Shown here one piece after another: positions 1 through 11,184 of a stretch of DNA of 64,000 bases. Positions within the stretch are counted from its first letter, which is position 1; each line of letters begins with the position of its first letter. This DNA comes from Lactifluus volemus (Eukaryota; Basidiomycota; Agaricomycetes; Russulales; Russulaceae): assembly GCA_022376515.1 (NCBI GenBank), contig WTXI01000004.1, forward strand, positions 682,001 to 746,000. The letters run 5' to 3'. Made by a program: the position numbers and the translations under genes. Below the pieces are notes generated by a model. The model did no database searches and was not told where the DNA came from. It saw nothing but the letters and a program-made list of their open reading frames with translations.

Positions 1-1
1 C

Positions 2-139
2 TGTACTGAGAAGCATGATGAAGAAGGGTTTATACCATTCGTCATTGAACGAGAGGCCGTGGGCCGTCCTGTGCGCCTGAGACTGGAGAGTGGGATATCC
101 TGGTCATGGTATAGTGAATTTCACACACCGGATATTTAG
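2..139 (+). CDS. F-box/LRR family protein, C-terminal end only (5' part outside window)
   Basis: The window opens inside a family member. Frame 2 reads the conserved C-terminal motif of the family: the peptide FIPFVIEREAVGRPVRL matches the FxPFINEREAVGRPVRL signature found at the end of the full-length copies. It then runs 16 residues further to a TAG at 137-139. The rest of the gene lies to the left. Whether the upstream part is intact cannot be judged. It is followed by the same 3' flank as its neighbours. Confidence 0.75.
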   Translation, partial: CTEKHDEEGFIPFVIEREAVGRPVRLRLESGISWSWYSEFHTPDI

Positions 140-528
140 GACATGGTATGTCCATCTACTGTTACTCTTAACTCTCTCCAGTTTTGCTAATTATAATAAT
201 CCGAGTCGTTGCCTCTTCCTCCTTTCGGCACTTTACTGTACTGCATATCTCCCTTGTACCCTCAGGCCATGTTAACGATACTTGTAGCATCTAACTTGAA
301 GGCTTGATAATATTACGAATTTTACGATATTCTCGAATCACAAACTGTTGGCTGAGATCCCTCGCGCGGATTTGGTCAAGGACGTGGTTTGGCACAAGCC
401 TGAGTTTCAACATTTTCCGGCGAAGTAGCTCATGTGACTGGGGTCACGGGGTTTAGGCTAACCAAACTCGCCGACGCGTTACTGTATGTCCGCGATACAC
501 ACCATGAGTCCGTGACTGCGTGAGTTAA
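140..528 (+). repeat. Downstream flank of F-box/LRR unit
   Basis: Non-coding block that follows many copies. It carries a 'TTTACTGCATATCTC' segment, a 'CCTCAGGCC' segment and an A/T-rich stretch with 'ATATTACGAAT'. Related sequence recurs near 4190-4480, 10870-11180, 14300-14520, 18480-18720 and 46740-47000, and inverted near 40480-40690, 43010-43340 and 51700-51930. No coding potential is visible. Confidence 0.6.
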
Positions 529-529
529 A

Positions 530-975
530 CTATTGAACATAGGAGATCCTTGGCAGTCAACCTCTCACTTATTTTCTTCTATGCCGACAATAGATGCCAT
601 CTGGTCATTTTCTACTCCCCAGTACTCCCTTCAATATCTTCAGTACATCTTTTTTTACTTCTCATTTCAATTGCCACGGCTCGGATACCCTGCGGTTGTC
701 CAACGGCACAGAGAGCGAAGTTCGTATTGACTAGAAGCATTACTGGAGTTGGATACCAAGGCCTGGTGGGCGTCCCCGCTCATTTGTCGTCCTTGACCCT
801 CACCTATTCATGTTTGATTTTCAGGCTCTTGGGTGGGTCTCTCTTCGATCATTTGCTACATTACATCACACTTCCAATGTCTCCTACAGGTTTCTCATTC
901 GTCTCTTCATACGTGCCGACTACGTCCTGCTTCATATTACGTTCCTACGTCACTGCCTCGAGGCATGCAGACTTC
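530..975 (+). repeat. Unit-boundary repeat block
   Basis: A block beginning near 'GCCATCTGGTCATTTTCTA' and containing 'GATACCAAGGCCTGGTGGG'. It recurs, more or less decayed, at about 4480-4795 and 11185-11470, and inverted at about 51240-51560. It always lies immediately 5' of gene X remnants when those are present. Open frames inside it differ between copies, so I do not regard it as coding. Confidence 0.5.
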
Positions 976-980
976 GGTAA

Positions 981-2115
981 TTGAGCAAAGTCGCCTTGTC
1001 ATATGAAAGCAAGAAAATGTCCTCGTTAAAGCCCCAATCGCTTCAGACAACTCTTGACCCTCGTCCTATCCTGGAACGTAGCACCACCTCCACCTCACAG
1101 CAGACTACGTCGCTGAGGGTCACTTCTCCACTCGACCCAATATGGAAGAGTCGCATTCAACACACGTACAGGCTACTTCTCGATGCGCTTTCAGTATATC
1201 CACGGTGCCTGAAAGTGCCTCGTGGTCCTGCGACTATAGCACTAGTTGACATGATGTTACTGGTATTCGAGTTCCGGAATACATTGTCGAGAACTCGGCC
1301 AGAGGATGCATTGCGAGCTCTACAGATGTCGGCACACAAAGATACGAAAGATTTGATGTTAAAGTCAGAACACCTGGGATGCTATCTCGTGTTCTTGAAC
1401 CGTCCGGAAAGGCTGGGGAAATGGCTCGAGGGATGATCAAGTCCCGATGGATGTGGAGCCATCTGCGAAGCGGCAGAGAACGGACGGTGCGTGCCCATTA
1501 ACCTTGGATGTCAATCACGACATTTACATCCCTGATAGATTGATCACCTACTACGCAGACGACCTCAGCACCATCTCATTCCTCGACACCAGTGTGGGTG
1601 ACGGCGAGCACCCCACGGCAGACATCGACTAGGTCATCCCAATCACAGGCGCAGTCACACCCACCGCAACATAGTACGCCACGATCGCCGATGGTAATTG
1701 TCTTACCATCGTCCTCCACCGCATCTACATCAGCATCCCTCCTGCCGCACACAAACCCACAACACCCCAGTCTGGCTTCGGTGGGCCCTCACTTCTGTAT
1801 TACACCTGTCGAATAAATTGGCGGAATTGGACTCGATGTTCGATGTGCTTGCTACTGTAGTGCCTTTAAGGATTGATGGCGATCCGTGCCGCCAAGACTG
1901 CCATACAGAGCGGACAATGCAGCAGGTTGCCGGGTCCCATTCGCTGCCGGCTCGGCTGGTGTCAGTGCAGCTTCCCCGGCAGAGGGTGAGTACGAACGCG
2001 GACAGTGGCGGTGCCTATGAGTAGTATTAGTAGCTCTGGGGGCGGAGGCAGTGCTAACAATAGCGGTAGTGGCGGAGGCGGTGCAGGAGGAAAGGAGCAG
2101 TCGACTGTTCTGTGA
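981..2115 (+). pseudogene. Decayed copy of unrecognised 'gene X'
   Basis: Two successive frames (981-1436 and 1447-1632), then further frames to 2115, align with the fragments at 4990-6275 and 11475-12268. This points to one ancestral coding region broken by frameshifts. Recognisable pieces in order are: a segment with 'SPLDPIWKSR'; a basic 'AKRQRTDGA' patch after 'MDVEPS'; a Ser/Thr/Pro-rich stretch with 'IVLPSSSTASTSAS'; a segment with 'ELDSMFDVLA'; and a Gly/Ser/Asn-rich tail (S-G-G-G-G-S-A-N-N-S-G) ending at TGA 2113-2115. A GTGAGT...TTAGTAG segment just before the Gly-rich tail (about 48 nt) may be an old intron. I do not recognise the protein family. The reading frame is not restorable without edits, so I call it a pseudogene carried along by duplication of the F-box unit. 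Confidence 0.55.
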
Positions 2116-2426
2116 TACACGGTACTAACAAACAAGGAAGAGAACTGCCACGGTTTATGTTACGATCTAGCGCCTATCTCTGCGCCCGCCTGAGCATAAA
2201 GTCGGATCACGGATAGCTTGCTTTTTGATGTTCGGCCGTGGCACTCTGACTCAATCCCGCGTCCTTTCTTAGAGTCGGATATGGCCTTACTAGTACGCCG
2301 CCACAACAGTCGTCGTGGCCAAATACAAATAACATGATGCTCAGGCTACACTGGCAAATGAGGCCGAAGTACTTTCAGTCTTCACCTTTATTGTTGCCAG
2401 TGCTAGTGCCCCTCTTGAGTCCCGAC
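2116..2426 (+). promoter_or_regulatory. Conserved upstream block and CT-rich leader of the next F-box gene
   Basis: Sequence between the gene X stop and the F-box ATG. It shares blocks with the equivalent spacers at 6276-6623 and 8749-9116. The last ~50 bp (TTCAGTCTTCA..., then CTTGAGTCCCGAC directly before ATG) is the most conserved non-coding part of the unit and is pyrimidine-rich, as is common around transcription starts of basidiomycete genes. No TATA box is convincing. Confidence 0.4.
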
Positions 2427-3972
2427 ATGACAAATTTTTTATTTACCACTGCTCTCGCACGCCAAGGGAATAAGCTCCGCGGCCAAGGCACACGACTTCG
2501 TGAGTCCCCAACTCTATCTTCGCATGTCGTGCACCAAATTGTGAACCAGTAAACCCCGTCGTCAAGAAACCACTGGCACATTCGCCTATCTCTGTCCTCA
2601 ATGATGACGTCCTTCTCAACATATTCTATATCTATCGACTCCATATTGAAGACGAAGAAGACGGGTTCGGAATCGAATATCCGACTTGGGGTTTCCAACG
2701 TTGGTGGTACAAACTGGTACATGTTTCCCGACGGTGGCGGCATGTCATTCTTGGGGCACCGACTCTACTCGATCTTCACCTTGTCTGCAGCAGTGGGGTT
2801 CCTGTAGCAGATATGCTGGCACATTCCCCACCTCTTCCACTCACCATCTTCTACTGGCTCGACGATTACACGACAATGAAAGCAGAAGACGAAAAGGGTG
2901 CACTCCTAGCACTCCTTTGTCGCGATCGTGTACGTCGTATCGCCTTACGCGCGTTAAGCCGGCAGTTGGAGAATTTATTCTTGGCCATGGATGGGGAATT
3001 CCCAATTCTGGAACGCCTGGACGTCGTTTCTTTGGCCACAGGACCGGGATTGACACTTCCCCCAACATTTGGAGCACCCAGTCTATCCCACGTCATACTC
3101 ATGCGGGTTGCGCTTCCAATACAATGTCCCTTACTCACAACTACCGGCCTTGTCTCTCTCCGGCTACGAGATATCCCGAGATCTGCGTACTTCCCCCCAA
3201 GTTCTATACTCACATCGCTTTCACTCATGCCCCAGCTGGAGGCTCTGTTACTTGAATTCAACTACCCTGTTCCCAGTTGCGACATTCCGGATACTTCATC
3301 CATCCCCCATGTGACACTCCCTAGTCTTTGCCAATTTAGATTTCGGGGTGTCAGAGCGTATCTGGAAGGAATTTGTGCTCGGATGACTGCCCCTGTCCTC
3401 AGCGTCTTCCGTGTCGAATTGTTCAATCAACTTACGTTCGCTATTCCATGCATTGTATCATTCATACAGACATCAGAAAATCTCCAACTCCATGCTGTCA
3501 AGCTCGTCTGCCGCAGGGATTACGTTCGTCTACAGGCAGACCCACGACTAATTACCCGGAAGTACCCCTTGGACTTGGAGATCTGGTGTAGACACCTCGA
3601 CTGGCAAATATCGTTTGCAATACAGATACTCGATGCACTTTCCCCAGTACTCAACGTAGCGGAGAAGGTCACCCTAATTGTGAACGGCGATGAATCATCA
3701 CAGTGGCACAACGAGATCGGCCGCGCCCAATGGCGCGGACTTCTCAGGTCGTTCATCAAAGTGAAGGAGCTTCACGTGGAAACCAAACTCGTCAGGGGTC
3801 AGGGTCTGGCCATTCTCTACGTACACAGGATGGAGATCTGCCTCTGGATCTTTTGCCCAATCTGGAGAAGGTCATATGTTCAAAAAATGAGGATGAAAAT
3901 GCGTTTACGTCCTTCATCAATGAACGAGAGGCCGAGGGCCATCCTGTGCGCCTGACACTGCAGAGTCGATGA
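2427..3972 (+). pseudogene. F-box/LRR family member with C-terminal frameshift
   Basis: Exon 1 is 2427-2499 (24 codons plus one base). A 50-nt GTGAGT...CAG intron (2500-2549) restores the frame of exon 2, which reads the F-box (SPISVLNDDVLLNIFYIYRL, then the WWYKLVHVSRRWR motif) and the leucine-rich body without interruption. Near 3808 one G is missing from the expected GGTCTGGGCCAT. The frame therefore ends at 3955 in unrelated sequence, while the conserved tail (EDENAFTSFINEREAEGHPVRL) continues in another frame to TGA 3970-3972. The predicted product is 492 residues with an altered last ~50. The N-terminal half resembles the minus copy at 40689-42333 and part of the C-terminal half resembles the copy at 19739-21283, so it looks mosaic. 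A sequencing error could also explain the single frameshift. Confidence 0.8.
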
Positions 3973-4480
3973 TTTTGGTCAGGGAATGTAGCATCGCACC
4001 ATCGGACATTAGGACATGGTGTGTCCACCTACTGTAACTCTTTACCTTCTACTAGCACTCCGAGTCCAGTTATTGCCCTCATGACCACCACAAATGTCCC
4101 AGTTGTACGGGGATCATGACAAGGCCACCATAAGTCGCTACACGGAACAACCTACCCCTACATCTAAATTCTCATGACGGGTTCTATGTTTTCCACTCTC
4201 TCCAGTTCTCTAACTGTGATACTCCAAGTCGTTGCCTTTTCCTCCATGCCGAATTTTTACTGCATATCTCGCGTGCACCCTCAGGCCGTGTTGACGATAC
4301 TTGTAACACCTAACTTAAAGCTTAACGATATCACGAATCTTACAATATAACTGAATCACAACTCTTGGCTGAGGTCCCACACAGACTCGGTTTGGTACAA
4401 CTTTAGACAACGGCGACATAGACTCACGTGACCGACATCCCTGACCTCAGGCTAGGGTTGAACAGGCATCTTCGGTAACT
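3973..4480 (+). repeat. Downstream flank of F-box/LRR unit
   Basis: Same 3' flank as after the other copies, with 'TTTACCTTCTACTAGCACTC', 'CTCTCCAGTTCTCTAAC', 'CTGCATATCTCGCGTGCACC' and 'CAGGCCGTGTTGACGATAC'. It is closely related to 10727-11180. There is no gene in it. Confidence 0.55.
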
Positions 4481-6275
4481 CTTTTTCACTTCTCATTTTC
4501 AATCACAACGACCAGATACCCTGCAGTTGTCCGATGGCACCGAAAGCGAACTTCGTATTCACGGCAACAATTTCTTCACTTTTGATACCAAGGCCTGGAG
4601 GGCGTTTCCGCTCATTTGGCGTCCTCGATCCTCTTCGATTGTCAGGCTAATGGGTGGGTCCTTCGATTATCCACTGCATTACATCACACTTATAATGTCT
4701 CTTTCATACATCTCTTCAAACGTGCCGACTACGTTCTGCTTCATATGCAGTACGTGCGTTGCTGCCTCGATGCATGTCGACATCGGTAATTGAGCAAAGT
4801 CGCCTTGTCATATGAACGAAAGCAAGAAACGACCTGGTGCAAAGCCTGAAAAACAGACTCCTTCCAAAATGTAAACGGATATTTCCAATAAGCGTATCGA
4901 TTACATGGAAATCTCAGAAGATGATGAACGGGATATCTTTCGGCGAATGTTCCGTATCCTTGTCCGAGTTGTCTTTCTGCAATATTCACGTCATTTATTT
5001 TTAGTGTGTACAACTTGGGTACGGTACTCAACTATGCTGTGAGAAATGAGGCAGAGGCTCTGACGCTACGGCAGGCACTCATCCATGAACTCATTGCTGA
5101 GTTTGGGATGTCTCTTCGCTCTCTCGGCTTTAACGACCGACGTCACGCTGGCTTCTGCCAGGTCCCCGAATCACTTCAAACAATATTTGTCTCACCGAAT
5201 CCTGAAGCGCAGCACCACCACTACCTCACACAGACTCCCTGGCTGAGGGACACCGCTCCACTCGACCCAATATGGGTGCAAGACACGTACAAGCTATTTC
5301 TCGATACGCTTCCAGTATATCAAGAAGGCCTGAAAGTGACTCAACTATAGCATCAACAGACCTCGTGATGATGGTGCTACTCGTATTTGAGCTCCAAGAC
5401 ACGTTGGAGAGAGCTCGGCTAGTGGATGCGTTGCGAAGTAAACGGATGTCGGCACTCGACGAAACAGAAGATTTGATGTGGAAGTCGGGGTACTTTCTCG
5501 TTTCTTGGATTTTCTGGAAAATTTGGGCGAGGCAGCTCGTCTCGAAGGATGATCAGGTCCCGATGGATGTGGACCCATCTGTGAAGCGACAGAGGATAGA
5601 GTCGATGGACGGTGCGTGGCCTTTAACCTTGAATGCCAATCACAATAGTTTTACCTCCAGATAAATTATTCATCCACTACGCAGACAACCTCAGCACCCC
5701 ACTCCTCGACACCAGCGCGGGAGGCGGCGAGCACCCCACAGCGGACATCGACTTGATCACCCCAAATAAACGCAGTCACATCCACCGTACATAGTGCGCC
5801 AGGATTGCCAGTGGTAATCGTCCCACAATCGTCCTCCTCCGCATCTACGCCAGCGTCTGTGCCGCCTCCTGCCGCATATATACTCACATCACCCCAGTCC
5901 TGTTTCGATGGGCCCTCACCCAGTTCGGCATTACGCCCGTCGAATAAATTGGCTAAATTGGATTCGATGTTCAATGTGCTTGATGCTGAAGCGCCTTCAA
6001 GGATTGACCGTCTCGCAGCGATCCGTCCCGCCAAGGCTGCCACTGACATACAGAGCGGACAATAACAACACACCAAGCGACTTGTCAGGCCACACTCCCT
6101 GCCGGCTCGGCCGGTGTCAGTGTCGGTTCCCCGGCCGATGGTGAGTACGATTGCGGACCGGATAGCGGTGCCTATGAGTAAATTGGCAGCGGTAGCTCTG
6201 GGGCGGAGGGGTGCTAGAAATAGCGGATGTAGCGGAGGCAGTGCAGGAGGAAAGTAGCAGTTGACTGTTCTGTGA
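4481..6275 (+). pseudogene. Decayed copy of unrecognised 'gene X', longest fragment
   Basis: This begins with the unit-boundary repeat (4481-4795), then the most extended gene X remnant. The frame at 5006-5350 reads 'NEAEALTLRQALIHELIAEFG' (shown with a gap in some copies) and 'PESLQTI', with the 'APLDPIW' motif. A second frame at 5272-5664 continues with 'DTYKL'-like sequence into 'VPMDVDPSVKRQRIESMDGA'. Further frames carry a Ser/Pro-rich stretch (SSSSASTPASVPPP), 'KLAKLDSMFNVL', 'RIDRLAAIRPAKAA' and a decayed Gly-rich tail ending near 6275. At least three frame changes are needed, so the copy is dead. The fragment shows that gene X once encoded a nuclear-looking protein with a basic KRQR patch and a low-complexity C-terminus. 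No family assignment is possible by eye. Confidence 0.55.
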
Positions 6276-6623
6276 TAGATTCGGGAGGAACTTTCGCGGA
6301 ACGAACAGGAAAAGAAATGCCATGGCTTGTGTTATGATCGAGCGTCTATCCATGTGCGTGTTCCTTGTTCAAGTTGCCCGCCTGAGAAAACAGTATCTGA
6401 AGATTGTGAACACATGAAACGTTTCAATTCTCGAATCTACAATTGTCTACGTCTCAATACTGTAGACAATTGGATGGAGGGTACCCTAATCTTTTCTTTT
6501 GTTCAATCGCCATGGCAACTGCGAATCAACGGCACTCTTACAACATGAGGCCACGCCGCCTAAGCACTTCAGTCTTCAACTTCATCTTTCCTGGTGTCCC
6601 CCCCCCCCTTCTTGAGTCCCGAC
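6276..6623 (+). promoter_or_regulatory. Conserved upstream block and CT-rich leader
   Basis: Spacer with blocks shared with 8749-9116 and, inverted, with 21284-21745, 42334-42720 and 44864-45245. They include 'TGTTATGATCGAGCGTCTATCCATG', 'CAGTATCTGAAGAT' and 'CATGAAACGTTTCAATTCTC'. It ends in the pyrimidine-rich leader CTTCAGTCTTCAACTTCATC...CTTGAGTCCCGAC immediately before the ATG. Conservation over otherwise drifting spacer suggests promoter and 5' UTR function. Confidence 0.4.
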
Positions 6624-8229
6624 ATGTCCAAACTGTCAGTTAACGCTGCTCTTACACGCCTAGAGATCAAGCTTCGCAGAGGCGCACGACGTGGTGAGTC
6701 CCGAAAGCTCATTGCTCACATTTCGTCCACCAAATTGTGAACTAGTAAAATACATCATCATCAAGAAACCACATTCGCCTATCTCTATCCTCAATGACGA
6801 CGTCCTTCTCCACATATTCTATATCCACCGACTTCATATCGAACCTCAATACGACCCGGAACTTGATGACGGATCCGAATGTCCAACTTGGGAGTATCTC
6901 TGGCAACGTTGGTGGTACAAATTGGCACATGTTTCCCGAAGGTGGCGGCATGTCATTCTTTCGGCACCATCTCTACTCGATCTTCACCTCATCAGTACCA
7001 CTGGGGTGCCTGTAGCAGATATGCTCGCACATTCGCCACCTCTTCCACTCACAATCGTCTACTGGCTCGACCATTTCCCGATAGTGAAAGAAAAAGATGA
7101 AAAGGGCGCGCTCCTAGCACTCTCTCATCGCGATCGTGTGCGTCGTATTACCTTACACGCACCAAGCCCGGAGCTGGAGAAGTTATTCGTGGCCATGGAT
7201 GGGCGATTCCCAAATCTGGAACACCTGCATATCGATTCTTCTTTGGGCTCACCAGCAGTGAGACTTCCCCGAAAATTTAGAGCACCCAATCTATCCCACG
7301 TCAAAGTCAGGAACGTTGGGCTTCCGATACAATCTCCCTTACTCAGAGTTACCGGCCTTGTCTCTCTCCGGCTACAATGGATCCCGAATTCCGGGTACTT
7401 ACACCCAAGCGATATACTTCCATCGCTTTCACTGATGCCCCAGCTGGAGGCTCTGTGGATTACGTTCAACGACCCTGTTCACATGCACGACATACGGGAT
7501 ACTGCAACCATCTCCCATGTGACACTTCCCAACCTTCGCAAGTTCGAATTTGTGGGTGTCTGTGCTTATCTCGAAGGCCTTTGTGCACGGATGGCTGCCC
7601 CTGTTCTCAGCGTCTTCCGTGTCGAATTTTTAAATCAACATACGTTCGCTATTCCACGCATTACATCATTCATGCAGACATCAGAATATCTCCGATTCCG
7701 TGCTGTCAAACTCGCCTGCCGCTATGGTCGAGTTCGTCTACAGGGGGACCCACGACTAATTACCCGGGAGTACGCCTTGGACTTCAGTATTTGGGGTCCC
7801 AATCTCGACTGGGAAATACCGACTGCAATCCAGATACTCGATGCACTTTCCCCAGTGCTCTCTGTAACGAAGAAACTCACCCTTATTGTGTGCGACAAGT
7901 GTTTCTCGTTCACTCCATCACTGAGGTCCAGCTTGATCGGGGTCTCCCGCACCCAGTGGCGCGGACTTCTCACGTCATTCAGAAAGGTGAAGGAGCTTCA
8001 CGTAGAAACCCAACTCGACAAGGGCCAGACTCTGGGGCATTCTCTATGTACAGAGGACGGAGATCTGCCTCTGGAGCTGTTACCCAATCTGGAGATGGTC
8101 ATCTGTTATACAAAGGATGATGAAAATGCGTTTAAGCCATTCATCCATGAACGAGAGGCCGTGGGCCGTCCTGTGCGCCTGATACTGCAGATTCCATCCA
8201 GATCACGCCTATCGGATATTTCAAGTTAG
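6624..8229 (+). CDS. F-box/LRR-like protein, intact, two exons
   Basis: Exon 1 is 6624-6693 (MSKLSVNAALTRLEIKLRRG...), then a 52-nt intron 6694-6745 (GTGAGT...CTAG), then exon 2 6746-8229, giving 517 residues. Without splicing, the ATG frame stops soon after the donor; splicing joins exon 1 in phase to the body, which is why I choose this model. Residues ~33-90 form the F-box (PISILNDDVLLHIFYIHRLH, WWYKLAHVSRRWRHVILSAPSLLDLHL). Residues ~100-480 are irregular leucine-rich repeats (e.g. LSLMPQLEALWITF). The conserved C-terminal motif (LPLELLPNLE, then FIHEREAVGRPVRL) lies near 475-500. F-box proteins usually recruit substrates to an SCF ubiquitin ligase through Skp1; the substrate is unknown. 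It is the only undamaged plus-strand copy in the left block. Confidence 0.8.
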
Positions 8230-8299
8230 AATATGCTATGTCTATCCACTGTAACTCTTTACCTCATACTAGCACTCTGAATCAGTCATGTCAGTTATA

Positions 8300-8748
8300 T
8301 ATTGTCCTCATGACCACCTCAAATGTCCCGGTTGTACGGTAGAGGGGGTTGGTAATCGTCCCACCATCGTCCTCCGCATCTACACCAGCCGCACATATAC
8401 CCACATCACCCCAGTACAGTTTCAAATTGGCTAAATCGGACTCGATGTTCAATGGGCTTGCTGCTGAAGCGCCTTCAAGAATTGACCGTCTCGCAGCGAT
8501 CTGTCCCGCCAAGGTTGCCATACAGAGCGGACAACAACAACACACCAAGCGCAACTTGTCGGGTCACATTCCCTGCCGGCTCGGCCGGTGTCAGTGCCGG
8601 TTCGGGTGAGTACGATCGCGGACCGGATGGTGGTGCCTATGAGTAAATCGGCAGCGGTAGCTCTGGGGGCGGAGGGGGTGCTAGAAATAGCGGATATGGG
8701 GGAGGCAGTCACGGTGCAAGAGGAAAGTAGCAGTTGACTGTTCTGTGA
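8300..8748 (+). pseudogene. Gene X remnant, C-terminal part only
   Basis: Only the second half of gene X is left here: a short 'IVPPSSSASTPA' stretch, 'KLAKSDSMFNGL', 'RIDRLAAI', 'VAIQSGQQQ' and the Gly/Ser/Asn-rich tail ending at a TGA near 8748. The order matches 5800-6275 with internal deletions and frameshifts. The first half (DPIW and KRQR segments) is missing, so this unit is shorter than its neighbours. Confidence 0.5.
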
Positions 8749-9116
8749 TAGATGGTACTTGGGTATAGAAGAACTTGAACGGAGCGAACAGGAAGAGACC
8801 GGCCACGGCTTGTGTTATGATCGAGCGTCTATCCATGCGTGGTTTCCCTGCTGCCCGCCTGAGTACTAGTAAACAGTATCTGAAGATGTGAACTCATGAA
8901 ACGTTGCAATTCTCGAGTCTACTTCTCAATAGTGTAGAAAATTGGACTGAGGGTACCTCTTTTCTCTTTTTGATGTTCAATGCCGCGTCCATGCTTGGAT
9001 GTGGCCTTACGCCGCCACGACTGTGAGTCACGTTGACATCATGAGGCCACAATCACAAAACTCTTCAAACTCCAATTTCATCTTTGCTGGTGTCCCCCCA
9101 CTTCTCCAGTCCCGAC
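8749..9116 (+). promoter_or_regulatory. Conserved upstream block and CT-rich leader
   Basis: Shares the 'GTGTTATGATCGAGCGTCTA' and 'CAGTATCTGAAGATGTGAAC' blocks with 6276-6623, then the pyrimidine-rich leader and CTCCAGTCCCGAC before the ATG. Confidence 0.35.
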
Positions 9117-10726
9117 ATGTCCGACTTTCACTTAACACTGCTCTTGCACGCCTAGAGGACAAGCTCCGCCGAGGCGCACGACGTGGTGAGTCCCGAGAGC
9201 TCTATGCTCGCATTTCGTGCACCAAATTGTGAACCAGTAAAATACATCATCATGAAACCACAGTCGCCTACTATCGTCTCTATCCTCCATGATGACGTCC
9301 TTCTCCACATATTCTATATCCACCGACTTCATATTGAACCTCAAGACCTCCTCTCGCAAATTGAAGACGACAGGCACAGATGCAGACATCCTCGAGGGAC
9401 CACCTCTGGCAACGTTGGTGGTACAAACTGGCACATGTTTCCCGACGGTGGCGCCATGTCATTCTTTCGGCACCATCTCTACTCGATCTTCACCTCGTCT
9501 GTACCACTGGGGTGCCTGTAGCAGATATGCTGGCACATTCGCCACCACTTCCACTGACAATCTTCTACTGGCTCGACAATCACCCGATATTGAAACCAGA
9601 AGATGAAACGGGCGCACTCCTAGCGCTCTCTCATAGTGATCGTGTGCGTCGTATCGCCTTACGCGCACCAAGCTCGGAGCTGGAGAAGTTATTCGTTGCC
9701 ATGGATGGGCGATTCCCAAATCTGGAACTCCTGAATATCGATTCTTGGGTCCGACCAGGAGTGACACTTCCCCGAACATTTGGAGCACCCAATCTATCCT
9801 ACGTCAAAGTCAGGAACGTTGCGCTTCCAATAGAATGTCCCTTATTCACAACTACCGGCCTTGTCTCTCTCTGGCTACAATCTATCCCGAGTTACGGGTA
9901 CTTCCATCCAAGTATTATACTCACATCGCTTTCACTGATGCCCCAGCTGGAGGCTCTGTGGATTATGTTCCAAGACACTGTTCCCGTCCATGACATACGG
10001 GATACTGCAACCATCTCCCATGTGACACTTTTCAACCTTCGCAAGTTCGAATTTGGGGGTGTCTGTGCTTATCTCGAAGGCCTTTGTGCACGGATGACTG
10101 CCCCTGTCCTCAGCGTCTTCCGTATCCTATTTCTCAATCATCATAGCTTCGCTTTTCCACGCATTGCATCATTCATGCAGACATCAGAAAATCTCCGATT
10201 CCATGCTGTCAAGCTCGCCTGCCGCTGGGGTCGAGTTCGTCTACATGGGGACCCACGACTAATTACCCGGAAGTACCCCCGGGCCTTGGACATAATAATT
10301 CAGTGTAACAACTTCCACCAGCAAATATCGGTTGTAACACAGATACTCGATGCACTGTCCCCAGTACTCTCTGTAACGGAGAAACTCACCCTTGCGGGTT
10401 ACCCGTTTCCCGCTTCGTTCATGACGAGGATGTCCCGCACCCAGTGGCGTGGACTTCTCAGGTCGTTCAGCAACGTGAAGGAGCTTCACATAGAAACCAC
10501 ACTCCGAGTCTACAACGGTCCGAGTCTGGGCCATTCTCTATGTACAGAGGAAGGAGATCTGCCTCTGTTGCCCAATCTGGAGGAGGTCATCTGTTATAAA
10601 AGTGATGACAAAAATCCGTTTACGCCATTCATCAATGAACGAGAGGCCGTGGGCCGTCCTGTGCGCCTGACACTGCAGAGTCGATGCATATCATACCTAT
10701 CAGCATGCTACGCCCATTCACTGTAA
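9117..10726 (+). pseudogene. F-box/LRR family member, N-terminus frameshifted
   Basis: The family start ATG is at 9117, but one base is missing near 9130 relative to the 6624 copy, so exon 1 soon hits TAG. The 52-nt GTGAGT...CCAG intron (9186-9237) is conserved. Exon 2 begins in frame (VKYII-like, then SILHDDVLLHIFYIHRLHIEPQ), but a further indel in the acidic variable loop before WQRWWYKLAHVSRRWR shifts the frame near 9360-9395. From 9380 to 10726 a single open frame of 448 codons covers half of the F-box and the whole leucine-rich body, ending with the FINEREAVGRPVRL motif. An internal ATG could yield a truncated protein lacking the F-box helix 1, but as a family member it is broken. Confidence 0.75.
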
Positions 10727-11180
10727 CTCTTTAACTTATACGAGCACTCCGAGTCAGCCACGTGCCCTCATGACCACCACAAATATCCCGGTTGTACGGT
10801 GATCGTGACAGTGCCACCATCAGTCGCCACATGGAAAAGAACCTACCCCTACATCTACATTTTCATGACGTGGTTATAAGTTTTCCACTCTCTCCAGTTT
10901 CTCTAACTATGATACCCCGAGTCGTTGCCTCTTCTCCATACGGAATTTTACTGCATATCTCGCGTGCACTGGCACCCTCAGGCCGTGTTGACGATACTTG
11001 TAACATCTAACGTAAAGGATTTACGATATCACGAATCTTTCAATATAGTTGACTCACAACTTCTGGCTGAGGTCTCGCCGGACTCGGTTTGTTACAATTG
11101 TAGTTTCGAACCGAATTGAACAATGGCGACATTAGCTCACGTGACTGAAGTTCCGGTGGTCAGGTTAGGGTTACCGGGCC
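10727..11180 (+). repeat. Downstream flank of F-box/LRR unit
   Basis: Closely matches 3973-4480 (shared 'CTCATGACCACCACAAAT', 'TCCCGGTTGTACGGTGATC', 'CTGCATATCTCGCGTGCAC'). It has no coding potential. Confidence 0.55.
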
Positions 11181-11184
11181 TGAA

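Noticed and set aside
2375..2743. Long antisense frames opposite the F-box region (similar frames in most copies, e.g. 20786-21247 and 44599-44847).
   Set aside because: They mirror the conserved F-box codons and have no independent conservation or start context. They are shadows of the real gene.
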